Shown: positions 1 to 13,100 of the stretch, one piece after another | Layout: the number at the start of each line of letters is the position of its first letter | Position numbering within the stretch: the first letter of the stretch is position 1 | DNA from: Onchocerca lupi | Taxonomy: Eukaryota; Nematoda; Chromadorea; Rhabditida; Onchocercidae | Reading direction: 5' to 3' | NCBI GenBank assembly: GCA_028564675.1 | Contig: JAOVVO010000028.1 | Location: 124,001 to 188,000 of the forward strand | DNA length: 64,000 bases | Translations under genes and position numbers: made by a program | Notes under the pieces: generated by a model | Told to the model about the DNA's origin: nothing | The model's database searches: none | The model's input: only the letters and a program-made list of their open reading frames with translations

Positions 1-1596
1 TTTTATGGTTTTATTACAGCGCTGTATGCCAAAATAACTTTTCCATAATGATCGAAATAAATTGGTTCAAATATTCTTTATGCAAAGCGTCTGGACCTTG
101 CAAAATAATCCACCTTTTCTAATATTTAGAGAACGGAACGAATTGACTGTTTCCAGCAGAAAATTCTCCAAAATTAAAAAGCAGCACGGAATATTGCCAT
201 TTACTAATTACAACAGTAAATTAAATGCCAATGAACATAATAACTACATTATAAAGATAAACACCAGTTAAATATACGAAGATGGAAAAAACATTACAAT
301 AAATCTATGAAAAAACGAAAAAATTTTATAAGATAATTTATGGCTGACTAGAAAAAATCTGAATCCATTCGTTAAGCCAACAATTCTAATACAAAAAGAC
401 CTTAACAAATGACCGTGAATAGCCTAAAGATTTAAGTGACCACATTCTTTTCAATATTATCCTTTGGTATGAGAACAATATTTCTAACATGCTATACGTT
501 CAAGTATCAACTACAGTCACATTGTTCATTTTTATGAGTCTGAAATTCAATCAATGAGCGAAATAATGTAATGAAAATATCCAGTCTTCCTCAGGCACAC
601 AAAATTTTTACTTTCAATATTTTGACAATACTGGTGAATTTTAGACTTAAAGTAGTCGTAATACAAACACAATTTAAGATGAAATTTCTTGGGAAAATAA
701 GTTCATTTCTGCATGCGGCAAAAAAGCTTGAGGATACTGTAACTGAATAACAAAAATGAAAAGACTGGAAGGAGTTTACTGAACTGAGGAAAGAAAACGA
801 AATGTTAGGGAGAAGGCAAGATAACACCAATATATGGCCAGTCGATCAATGTAATAATATTTGTTAACTGCTCAATAACAGTGACTAAATAAATTTATTA
901 AAAATTCAAAAAAATTATTTTTTTCCTAGGGAGATTTACCATTAGATACCGACTAGATGCTTTTACGTTGACAGATAAAAGTAAGCATTATATATAGAAA
1001 GAAAAAAAACGAAATTACTTTCATTAATATACATTGTTTACTATCGTTAGTGAATTCACAGAAAAAATTATTTTCGGTAGAAGAAATTTCAACTTTTTCT
1101 ACATTTTTGTTTCGAAGATAAACTTGAATTTTGAAATCAAGTGCAAAGGAATTGCAATAAATATTTCACAAATTTTGTGAAAAATGTAAGCAATCAGGAA
1201 TTTAACATATAAGAGAATAACAAAAAGTAACAAAAGAAACTTTGAGAGGAAGAAATGGGAACGAAAATTCTTAAAATCTCGTAAAATAAATGCATATCGA
1301 TCTTTTGAATGATGTTTCGTAAAATATGGTAAAGGAGAAATGGGGGTGTTTTTTTTTTTTTTAATTTTTCAAAAATAGACATACGTTTTTTCTTCCGTTC
1401 CTTTTTATTTTTCAAAATTTTTTTGAGAATTATTGGAACAAGACAATATGAATAGAGTAAAAAAATATTCATTAAAAAAGGAACTGAAGAACAATATTTG
1501 GAATTGCATAGAAGATCGCAGCAGTTGGTTATAGTAAAAAAACCAAGCTAGTGTGTGGAGAAATACAGATAAATTTTCAGAACCAAACAAACTGCA
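1..1596. other. Non-coding flank downstream of STIM
   Basis: No exon, RNA gene or repeat family is supported here. It holds AT-rich sequence lying 3' of the minus-strand STIM gene, so part of it should be the STIM 3' UTR and terminator region. Open frames present are short, have no splice context and show no recognisable motif. Confidence 0.6.
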
Positions 1597-4500
1597 TCAA
1601 ATTTTTGATGTTTTGTGAAATAGATTTCTTAGTTTGGACTTTCTATTGCTACTGATTGTTGAAATATCAGTTGAGTTTTTCGCCTTAATCACCATAAATC
1701 CATTTGCTTTAGTATTCGATGAAGATGATTTGAGTACTACATTTGACTCATTTTCTTTCAATAACTTCAGATCTTGCTTGAACCTGGAATGAACATACCA
1801 TTAACAAATATCCAGAGAAAGCTGTATATCTCCTTTCATTTATTTGAAAATTAGAGCAGCAAATTCAATCTAATCCATTAAATGAAAAACTGGATATCGT
1901 CAAACAAATTAAACAAACTCTAATGATTAACTACATATCATGTTTTGCCACAAAGCTATTATTTCAATAAATTAATTCTTTTTGCATTACTTGATTCAAA
2001 AAGATGGAAAACCAGAAAATTTTTGAATATTTAAATCAGCATATAAAATAAGAAAATTAGAATCTGTTAATAAAAACAAAAATATATTCAATAAGCATCA
2101 ATGAGATGGGAAAACGGTAGAAATATGAAATAAATCTCTTACTATTGAAGAAAGCAAAAAATCTAAATTCAAAAACGTTTGATTTTCTTAAGTAAATGAT
2201 GGATATAAATTCACTTAAATCTGTTTTTAAATCCATTTTTATTACAACGTATCCAACAGATACATGCTCCAAAAGCAAATAATCACGCCTGCTTTTTAAA
2301 ATCAAAATTTTATGAAAACTGATAATAGCACAGAAACTCAAAAAAGAAAGCATACGGTGAAAAGTGACTGGTAACTGTTGTTGGAGATGGAACAGTGGGA
2401 ACAATTATTTCATTAACATTTGAAGCTACGGATATACCATTATCATTATTAGTTGCTACAATAGAAGTAGCGCTTTGATTTTGGGATTTCTGCATATCGG
2501 CAATAGATCGAAGATGCCGAAGCTTGTTAAATGATCCAGAAGATGCAGAACGATGGAGCAATTCACTGCAGTCAGCTGCAAATTTCAAGAGTCTTGATTC
2601 ATTAACGCTCTCGTGAATGTGTCTTTGTAAATTTAAAGAATCCAAATATCGAGCTCCCGCAGGTGTGAAATTTTCGTGCGCACATGAACAAACGGATGGT
2701 AGTACTCGACCGCTAATATTCGATGAAGTTTCTATTATAGCAGATGGATTATTTCCAGATATAGAGGATAAAGCCATGCTTTTCGCCACTGTAGTGCCAA
2801 CTAAATCTAAACAGGCAGAATGCTAGCAAGATTTAAAATAAAAGCAGAATAGACGGAAGAAAAGAAAATGAAACTTTCTGAATTCTATGCAGTTCAAAGA
2901 GACGATTGTTCCTCTTTATCAGTAAATAGTGGAACAAAATACTCATTCAAATTTCAATCCTCAAATGAAAAATAAAAATGACAAAGTATCAAGAAATACA
3001 TCTAAATGAAATATGACTTATTTTTCTTAAAACCAGCAAAAACATGCTTTTGAGCCATAATAAAAAAAAAATCAAATTAAATGAAAAACTTTCAAGTGCA
3101 GAACGAAAGAGTAATTTTAACATACAGCAATCAAACTGCAAGCTTCTTAGAGAAAAAATTAAAGACAGATCTAAGCATTTCATATTTAGCAGTAACAAAA
3201 AGTGTAACAAACAAATAAAATTCTGAAGATTATTTTGAATAATATGAAAATACAAAACACAAATAACCTGATTTACGATAGAATGAATTGGAAGATCCGG
3301 TTCTGGATAAAACATCATTTGTAGCTCCAGAAGGAAACATTATTTCTGCAATAAAAAAAGATGTCTAAAATAAAAATACCTTGACAGAACAATAATGGAT
3401 ATAAATTTCAAAAAATTTATTTAGAAAGAGAAATTTTAAAGCAATATAAGGACTAATATATGTCAAATACTGAGTATAATCAATCCAAAGTTCTTCAGAC
3501 AAACAATTTTTTAAAATAAAACTCATGCGTATATCCATATATTAAATTCATCAAAATGTTACCAGCAGTAGCTGACGTAGGAATCAACGGGAAACCACAA
3601 AGTGATTCGATTTCAGTCCATCGCTGATGGCACTCACTCATTGCCAATGAGATTTTCTCCATTCGGGCTCTTAATAAATAATGACATTGTATTTATTGAG
3701 CTCATGCAAGCTCTATTGAACCTATGCATTTCTAATTCAAGAATACATCTTAATTTCCGGTCCTTTTTTTCTTTCTGTGCTTTTTTTTAAAAAATGGAAA
3801 CTAGAAATTATTCCAAAAGACAACAGTGTCAATAAGAAAAATATTCGCGCCAATGCACTTCATTCTGTTCTTAAATAATAATAACATTTATAAATCTAGT
3901 GATTTACTGATTTATAAACAACAAATAATCTCATCTTTTTATCAAATTTTAAAAATTTATACTTCAAAGCAAAAATGCGTGAATCGATGTGGTCTGTTCC
4001 TGATGAAGCACCCGTAGCAAGTTTAATAGAGGAAACAATGCTTGATTGCTTTTTACGAAGTTTATCGATATGTTCAATGGCTTCTCTCATTTCAGCAATA
4101 CATTCCATTCGTTGCTGTCCAACATAACTCACTTCTAATTCACAGGTTCTAAAAATACTACAGGAAGTAGTAAATGATAGCTGGGAAGTTCTCTTATATT
4201 TTTAAACAAAGTCTAGACTTATTTATTAGAAGTCTCTGTTCCAAATCTGCCTTTTGAAAATCAAAATCAAAAAATATGCAAAAGCAGTATACAAAAGCAA
4301 TCCTAGAATACTGAAGTGTCCTAATAAAAACTTTATTCTGACTTCTTAAACTAGATTGATCGACAAAACGCATCAGCAAATCCAACTTACACTAATGCTC
4401 AATGTTTGGCTGAAATTCATCTAATTTAAGTCTATTAAATATCACGAAACACTAAAAATTGATTAAAAAATTACAAACATGCTTAAAAATTTTCCTTCGA

Positions 4501-7093
4501 AGAGATAAATTTCTCTGTCAGCCAAACTTCATTAATTTTCTTTCCTAAAGATCTTCACAACATATTCATGAACCATTCAGGTCACGTCCTACTCCCAAAA
4601 TCTTCTATATATATTTTAACTTTAAATAACTGTTTTAGGTTATCACTAAATATTATAACAATGAACCTTCTTAACAATGGCTGTAAAGCAAGAGGAGCTG
4701 AACCAGAATTTTCCAGCAAGCGCTCAGCTTCCATAAGCTGTGACTTTAGCTAAAAATATTAGTCATAAACTAAATCGTAACAAATAAAAAAATCTCAAAG
4801 ATTCAATTTTAAGAGCTCACTTCTAAAGAAAAGCATTGTTATTTCAATTTGTGACGTAAATAAAAAAAATAACCGTTTCAACTTGTTCGCTTTCTAGTGC
4901 GCCTCGAGTGGATTGTCTTCTCTTTTGTTCCTCTTCAAATCTAAACATATTAATTCAAGTTAAGTTTAAATCAAATAGTATATCGATGAAAACCAAAAAA
5001 CTAAATAAATCATAATGAAAACTGCTGAAAAAAGTTTGAAGCAGACGGCGAACTGTCGGTTTGAATCCGACAGTTCTCCGTCTGCTTCAAACTTTTTTCG
5101 CTTGACATAAACTATCAAATGTCAATTATGGACAAAATGCTATTTTTGAACTAAATTTAAAAATATTGTAGAAAAAAAATGTTGACTTCTGCTGAATATC
5201 TTCAAAATTGCTCTGCATTGATCTCAGCTGTGATAACTTCGCCGTCAGCTGTTCCATTTGCATATGTGATCGTGTTCGCTGTATTTTGAGAACAAAAAGC
5301 ACCGTAATTAGTACAATCACTAAGATTGATAAAATGATGTCTTTAAGCCAAGATGCATTTCCACCTGAAAAATTTTACAATTTCATTGTAGCTTTTTCCC
5401 TCTTGATCCAATCCATTTTTTTTTCTTTGAAAATTTTTCTGCAATATTATTAAAAATGTGCAAAATAAATGATTTTTATAAGTAGCATAATCCGAAATTC
5501 GTCAATAAATTTCAAAAAACTGACCACTGAAACCGAAAAGAACGACATCTAATGCCTTTAAACGTAATTTCTGTTTGTGTACCGAATTTTTGATACCCAA
5601 ATCGGATAGCAAATAAGTCGAATTAGCGACAGCCATTCTAGAAAACGGAATATTCATTATGAAATTTTATCGTAATTATCGCGAAACTTGACTTTCTGAT
5701 CATATTTCTGACTAAAAAAAAAATATATTACCATACCAACTTTGTGACCAATAAAATTTCAATGATATCAAAGCTTTTTGCGAGCTTTAACATGCAGATG
5801 ATTGAAGACATTAACCTCTTAATGATAAGACCAATGACTCAGTCTTAAAAAAATAGAGGTGGACGAATTACATCTATATAAAGTCATATGCAAAAAAAAG
5901 AAAACTAATGAATACTCACGATAAGCCGACCTGGGTAAAGCGCGACCATCAATTTCCATCTCAATGAAAATAGTTGCATACTGCGGAAGGCGAACTGTAT
6001 TTTCCAGCCAATTCACCATATCAACTGTTTTCCAGGAGCGTTCTTCAGATGCGAACCATGCTTCCCATAAATCATCCACCGTTATCAATTCATCGTGATT
6101 ATGATGAAAAGCACGTTCTCGCTGCGCACGGTCCAAACCTCCCAAATGCATATCTTCTTTCAAAAACTGGAAATTTATAGAATTGCAAAATAATTTTCGA
6201 AAATCAGAAAAAAAAAGATGCCTTATCAAAAAACGATTAATTACTGAATGCTTGGATAAATCATGTTACAGTCATAAGTTTCGGTTTACCAAAGTTGACA
6301 TCATGTTTGGGTTCGCTCCAAAGACGTATCAGAATTTGTTGATGAAGCGTGCTTACATCTGTTGATTCGAACCGATCGATAGAACCGGACTGATCGTCAT
6401 CCATTTGATGGTGTAATTGTACTATAGCTTCGTAACCTTCTGGATCGCGCAATTTTTCATCGTTTGCTGTTATCAGTACATCTAAAAATGAGATATTTGA
6501 CAAAATCCGAAAGATTACAAAGTAGATCCATATGAAAAGACAACATGAAATTATTTCCTCTGCAAATCCATGAATCTAAAAATGCTAACATCTCATCTCA
6601 TCAGAAGCTTTATTCAAAAATCATGCTATTTCAAAACATAAACTAGCTATTTATCAAAAAAAGACAATTAACACGTGATAAACATAGCTGACAGGTTATC
6701 TATGCGCTTGCCATCAATCAAAGATTAAATATAATTTTAACTGTGCAAAAAAAACTTAATTTTTGTCACTTTTTGGCACTGACAGAATGTTAAGAAATTG
6801 ATCAAAATGACCACAAGCATTTTCCATATAAATAACTGCGTATTTGCCATTATATCCAAATTTTTTGAAATCTTCCTTAAAAATCCGAACACAAGAACTA
6901 ATTTGAAGAGAAAAAAAAGTGAGATTCTAATATTAAGATAAAAAGATTGATAATATTAGCGTAGGGACATGGATGTGAGTGAAATCAATCAGCCTAAACA
7001 AAATGTAAATCAACAAGCAAAATATAAGTCGAGCACTCACCGCTTATTAGTCCATAACTTTGGGCAGTTTGAGGAAAGAAACTTTCGATGCTT
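1597..7093 (-). CDS. stim-1: STIM store-operated calcium entry sensor (5' exon missing)
   Basis: Homologue of STIM, the single-pass ER membrane protein that senses luminal calcium and opens Orai channels. Twelve minus-strand exons, in gene order: 7041-7093, 6357-6481, 5931-6166, 5525-5637, 5187-5364, 4874-4940, 4667-4749, 3963-4148, 3563-3669, 3268-3345, 2356-2806, 1597-1783. All junction phases close without a stop, giving about 621 codons. Seen in order: a canonical EF-hand loop (DDDQSGSIDRFE), a SAM domain (DLWEAWFASEERSW, LPQYATIF, then KLRLKALDVVLFG), a membrane segment (ILSILVIVLITVLFVL), a coiled coil and the CAD/SOAR region (APLALQPLLRR, ELEVSYVGQQR, RWTEIESLCGF). A Ser/Thr-rich tail follows, ending in a short lysine/arginine-rich segment (RKSKLRNLFHKTSKI) and TGA at 1597-1599. 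The signal-peptide exon upstream of 7093 was not found, so the N-terminus is incomplete. The exon 3 donor is chosen at CCCAG|GT because only that joins the SAM halves in frame. It is divergent from the AFF gene. Confidence 0.94.
5027..5099. repeat. Near-perfect 33-bp inverted repeat (hairpin) in a STIM intron
   Basis: Left arm 5027-5059 and right arm 5067-5099 are reverse complements over 33 bp with one mismatch, around a 7-nt loop (TTTGAAT). It lies inside the STIM intron 4941-5186. Either strand transcribed would fold into a long single hairpin. It could be a pre-miRNA-like RNA, the remains of a palindromic mobile element, or a cruciform-forming repeat. The sequence alone does not decide between them. 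Confidence 0.9.
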
Positions 7094-9892
7094 CTGAAAT
7101 GAGAATTCGATAAACTAGCTAAAAATGAAAATGAAATTTTGCAGGATTGTTACCTAATCTTTTTATCTGATTACTTATTCACTTGACTCAATGTCGACAC
7201 TTGATTTATTCGTTCAATTAATTACTTATCAAAAACATTCTTCATTGAGAGTTTTGAAAAACTATAAATAGCGCTGCTAATTGCTTTAAACTCCAAACTT
7301 GAAGCTTTTTTATAACTAACAGCATGGCAAGAAAATGAACGCCTCTACTCTCGTCTCAATTCAACAACGAATAAAAAATAGCCCAATCCGATATGGCAGC
7401 ACGGCGCTACGAAAAAGCAGTTCCCAAAATTGAAATTTTTGCAAGCACGCAGGCTGAATATGCCTATAATAGGTTGATTTTGATAATATCCAAATTTTAA
7501 CTTGGTAAATTGATAAATTTGACAAGAGTATCTCAGAGAGACTCTATTCTGCTCAGATTGTAGACGAGTTTTTGAGATTTCAGTGAATAATAAAGCAATT
7601 GATTTCGCAGAGATTTTTAGGCCAAAGCAATCAGCCACAAACTTAGTTTTTTGCTAAAAGATTTTCGTCCCTAATTGGGTATCTAAATTTCGGTCGGTTG
7701 AAAATTTCGAATTGTTAAATGCCATGAACTTAAGAAATTCCTTTAAAAAACACATCTATCTATTATATATATTTACTATAGAGATTGAAGCTTCCTCGCA
7801 CTGCATGTCAAGGAAATTTGATGTATGAAAACCGACCATAAATTCTAATTCGAAATATTTTAGAAACAAAATTCTTGTACATTTATGGTTATTGCTATAA
7901 AAAGCAAAGTACATTAAAATGCTGCATATCCGAAGAAATTGGTCCAGTTAAAGATATTTTCTTAAACATTTTAAAGAAATACTGCAGCTAAATCAAACAA
8001 GCATTTTATTCGCTTTTACAAGTGAGTTGCAAGAAATCACTTCCCAATATCGACGTACGCATTTTACACGCAAAACAACGAATATTTTATCTTTTGAATT
8101 TAGTACATATTCCAATCGATGAGAGCAAGCATAAAAAAGGCTTCTGTTGAAGTTATTTTTTCATGCTTTCAACTTTTTCATCATATAAATCCTTTAGAAC
8201 TACAATGATTCTGACCGATACTTCATCTTTGTTGATTGATAGTAACACCATCGTTCCTCAGTAGCTCAATGGAAAGTTCAGATGAAGATATTCCACCTTT
8301 TCGTCCGCTGTTTTACAAGTCCTCTCCAACAATTCTATTTACTGATGCTCTTTAAGTTTGACATAGTAAAACAAAATAATCTTGGTCTATAGTAATTTGT
8401 TTAGAATTTGGTTATAGTTCAATTCTTTACCTTATCCTCGCAAATAATTATAACTGTAATTATATCAAAGAGAATTAAAAAAGGGACTTTTATAATTATA
8501 GTAGTAACTTAATTATAAGATTTCCTTTCTTAATTTCCTGGCTGTTCAGCTCGGTAAATCGAGAATAATGTCGATAAGTGAAGATCTCAACGCACTTCAA
8601 ATAAGATAATTTACTCTTTTTTGAATTTAAGAAACCCCTCTGGTCTTCAATCTTTTCATATCTTTCCACACATTTTTTCAATTTTTGTAATACTTCCACT
8701 CTCACTTTCGATTCCAATCAGCCAGTTGTTGAACTTGGCTTTTTCCATCATACCTAGGCCATTGTCTGTACTCACCATTTATCTTCGAGCAATTTCGATC
8801 GTTTCAAATCTGAAATATACAATTTAGTTATGTTATACTGTGCAACGTTCCCCACTCAATCCCTTGATCGATAAAGTGTCCTAAAAAAAGAGAAAAAAGA
8901 ACTGGCTGGACGAGAGGAAACGAAACGAGCACATTTCTACTTCTTTCTCTCTCTCTCTAGCATTCATCTTAGTGATATTTCTTTTGAATGTATGCGTAAA
9001 CAGTTCCCTGTAACTTCGAGGAGAATTTTTCGATTGATTCTAATTGAGTTGAAATGATATAAATTATTCGCAATTGATTTACGATAATTATGAGTGGATA
9101 CGGTTCAGTGATAATCATTAAGCCTACTGAAACAGATCACATCTATATTTCATGTCAAAGTTTCTTCTGTAATTGTAACTATTGCCAGGCATTTTGATAA
9201 ACTTTCCTGCAAGTTCCTATCACTATTTCTAATATTCCACACAACTCATCAGATCTGCAAGATCTGCATTTCAGATTTACCGCTTCGAATACACGAGAGC
9301 GTGATCCACTAATTACACGTTTCACTTTCTCTGCATTCTATTCTTTTCCAATGACAGATTCATCTATACACTTCGCAGATTGCTTGTCTCTTAATTGTTG
9401 TGGCAAAAAATTATAAATCACTATTAGACTAATGTTATTAAAAGTTAAAACAGTCATAAAAAAGCTGAGCTCTCCTTCAGTTCAAAAACTGTAAAAATAA
9501 AACTCATAAAATTTATTGGTTCCCTTCAATTCTCCAAGAATTCTCTTTTGAATTTTTAGAAAAAATTTTGATGCCATAATGAAGATTTTTTACTTACTTA
9601 TAGCAGACAGAGGAAAGAAAAAGATGCCAGTTCTTCTATTAAATAATACTATCTTATCGGCTAGAAATTACATCTATTCCTTCTTATTTAATGATTAGAG
9701 CAAATGCATCATCAACAGATGTCATTTGATGTTCGAAATCTTTGTTATAGCGTATATTTTAATTGTTCTTCTACCGAATTTATCGTCATCTTCTGTATAA
9801 ATGAAAGTGTAAATGTTAATTGTTACCTTTGACTTAACATTGCAAGTTCTCCACCGATTGCTTTGAAATTTCGAAACAGTGTTGCATTCGAA

Positions 9893-10150
9893 TGGCGCGT
9901 GTTTTTTTATATAGATATATCTTTTTGTTTTTAATTGTCACCTGTGACAGGAGGAGCTTCGAACATAAATAGCGCCACGACGATTATTATAATGTCATAG
10001 CGCTATTCACATTCGAGACATGCCAAAAGTCAAGTGGCGCGGCATAATTTTAAAGAGATGATAAACATATTTGCCGCTAAACGAAGCATATTTACCTCCA
10101 AAAGGATAAACATTTTTTACCGCCAAAAGAATAACATGTTTACCGCAAAA
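9893..10150. promoter_or_regulatory. Cluster of E2F-like motifs
   Basis: Four related 12-mers of the form TTTRCCKCHAAA start at 10070, 10091, 10116 and 10139, spaced 21, 25 and 23 bp, about two helical turns each. The third, TTTACCGCCAAA, reads TTTGGCGGTAAA on the minus strand, close to the E2F/DP consensus TTTGGCGGGAAA. TGGCGCG also occurs at 9893-9899 and 10035-10041, and GCGCCA at about 9972-9977. The match to E2F is known consensus. Use by either flanking gene is inference. Confidence 0.4.
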
Positions 10151-13100
10151 CGCTCCAATTCACAAATAACAAAGTGAGGTTAACAAATTAAGAAGCGATA
10201 CAACAGAAATCAAGTAAGGAGGAGGAGCTCGGAAAAGATTTAAAAGGACAGAATTTGGAGCTGGAGTTCAAATTTAAATTTCACACTGATACAGCAATAG
10301 CAATAGTTGGGAATTGAGACAGTGGTAGCAGCAATCCGATAGTTCAATGGAACAGTATTCTTCTGTACGAGCGACGAAAAAAAGAACAATCAGGAGTCAA
10401 TATGACTGGATATTTCCTAATAGTTGTGTCAAAATTTCAAAGCTATCGGTAAGAACTTTCCGAGATTTAAGATTTTAAACAAACGAATATTTACATTTTT
10501 ATTTATTACATACTAGCTGGACTGGCCGGATTCAGCTTGTTGTGAATAAAATAATTGCATTGAAGTAATGATTTTTGAGACATGTGAGTTATTTTTAAAT
10601 TGCAAGTAGTTAATTAATGTCATTAGCAGATTACTGAGGGATTGATTCATTCATTATTCAAGCCAAGAATATACAACTTCTTTCGGAAGTTTTTCATTGA
10701 ATTCAATTATAACTAAGCAAATGAAAACAACGGTGAGCAAATGTAAAAGTAAATTAAATTAATTGAAGTTTGGCATGTATTGGTGTTAAGAATTTTCAGT
10801 GTGAGTTCTGATTACAAAAAAGTTACGTCATCTTTTCATGATTTGATTCCATCGTATTAAAGCGTACTTACCACTAAGACGATCAGTGAGGTTTCCAATT
10901 CCATAAGAAAAATGCAATATATTTCACCAACAGGATTAATATTCCTTTTTCTCCTCTTTTGCTTTTCGCTGGCAAATTTTATGTTCAGTTGTAATATCAA
11001 ATTTTCAAATGATTTCTCGTCCAAATGCTATGTTCCCACAAACTCAAATGATGCAGTGATCTGACATGGATCAAGAGTGAAGGCATTGGATCACTTCGGT
11101 TGGATGACTATTGTCTGTAAAAAATTTTGGAAATAATAACAAATGCTGTTAAAATGTAAGAAAATTTAAATTTTATCTCCAAATCCAAACTTCCTATTCC
11201 TTCACAAAGCCTAATGTCTTCGTTTTTGAAAAAATAGTATCGATCAGTGATCCCATTGATTTTTGCCTGTAAGCGAACTTGGAAATGACTTTTCAGTTAT
11301 TTAATCTTTTCTGGAATAAAAATGTTTGCTATTGTTATTTGGATTAACTCACACTTCTTCAGATTACCTTGTAGATAGATAAATAGATATTGGAATAAAT
11401 CTGTAAATAAGCATTAGGAATAGTTACTTGAAACTCGATTCAGTAGCGCATTTCGAAGTAATGATGTCATTTATCCTCTCGCATGCCACATGCAATTTTT
11501 TTTTTTTTTGCATTCTTTTATTAAAAAAATTTCTCTAATATGATTTTACAGATACAAAAAAGTATTACATCCGGTCTATTTGCTGAAAATGTAAATTTTT
11601 GATGACATTGCATTTATTTAGAATTTGTCGTTTAAAAATCCTATTTTTAATGCAGATTTCAAATTACTTCCCCATGGATTTGTCCCGACAGTAGACAATT
11701 GAATTCTGATAAATTGATCAGATGAAATTATTTGAAAATCAGATTTAAGGTAAGTTTAAGCAGAATGAATTGGATTAGAACTCAATTTCTGAATGAATTT
11801 AAATCATTTTAATTTCATTCTGTAAGCATTTGAAATTATAAGCTAAGAAATCAGACTTTCTTTCCAAATTTTTATTATACTTCCTGACTTCTCTTCAAAA
11901 CATTAACATTATGCATTAAGACTTCAAAAATGGACAAATACACTACTTTTCAAACATTTGATCAATATACAAATTTTTCCTATCCTTACAAAGCAATTAT
12001 GGACTTTTTTTCGATTTGTTTTTGCATTATCATCTTGATTTATGAACTTTTAACAGAAAAAATTTCTTAAATTTGACATATGATGTTATTTAAAAGATCG
12101 CCCCGCCACGATATTGCTTGGGAAGAATTCTACAGGGCTGCTTACTTCAACAGTTTTTGAACTCTGAGTTCTAGGTATAGATTTGTTTACTCAAATTTGA
12201 TTATTTTTTCTTGGTTCTTTAAAAAAATTTTCCCATTACTGTCGCTTAGCAGTTTTAATGCAGCTCGCCCTCCAACAATTTCTGCCGATTCGAGAGAGAC
12301 GAATGGGCATTATTATGTGAAATAGGAATAATTTCCTCTTTTTGCTAATTAACTCTCTTGTCTTTACATAATCTTATTAACAATTTATTAATGGAGATTA
12401 AATTGTCGGAGTCTTGTGGAGCTAGAGATGAGGACGGGAATGGGAAAGTGACAAAAGACGATGACAGAATTCTTTCCCATCGTAGAGTAATTTTAATTGG
12501 ATAAGTATATATGTCTGCAGTTTGTTGTTGGACAATTTGAATATTGACCTTGCCTCGTCTAACTCTCCTGTGGTCATTACAAATTATCTCTACATGCAAC
12601 TGGTTTTACTTTATCGATATGTTTGGCGGTTGATCTTTCTCTCATGTCCATATAGTTGGTTATTCTAAAAAATTTATAAATAACATCTTATTGTTACTAT
12701 TTTTTCGAAATAGTCTGATCGAATTTACTATAAATTTTGAAATTCTGCTAGCGTCCTTGATTTAGTATTAGAAACGAGGAACAATTCTCACTGCAGTTCG
12801 ATGGCTACTCGAATACAGTTGACCATATCGATAAGACAGTTAAATATTTTGTTATTTTTGAAATTTCCCTTTTTATCTCCCAAAATAATTAATTGGGTAA
12901 TAAGTAAGAAGAATCATCCAACATAATTGATTAATAAGAAGAAGGAAGTAGATGGATGGATAGCAGTACCCATCCATTCCATTCTATTTCGCACCTTTCA
13001 TTCTTTCTCATTGGTTATTTCACTAGTCTCATCGAAAATATTTTCGTTTTCTGTTGTCAGAATTTTTAACAATTTGTTTGAACATGTTTTGTATAAGATA

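Noticed and set aside
5055..5072. tRNA-like T-arm
   Set aside because: Only the T-arm resemblance exists. The flanks are a palindrome and no anticodon, D-arm or acceptor stem can be drawn.
7345..7638. 97-codon minus-strand open frame near STIM
   Set aside because: No ATG start, no linked splice phase to the STIM exon at 7093 and no signal peptide or motif. Probably chance.
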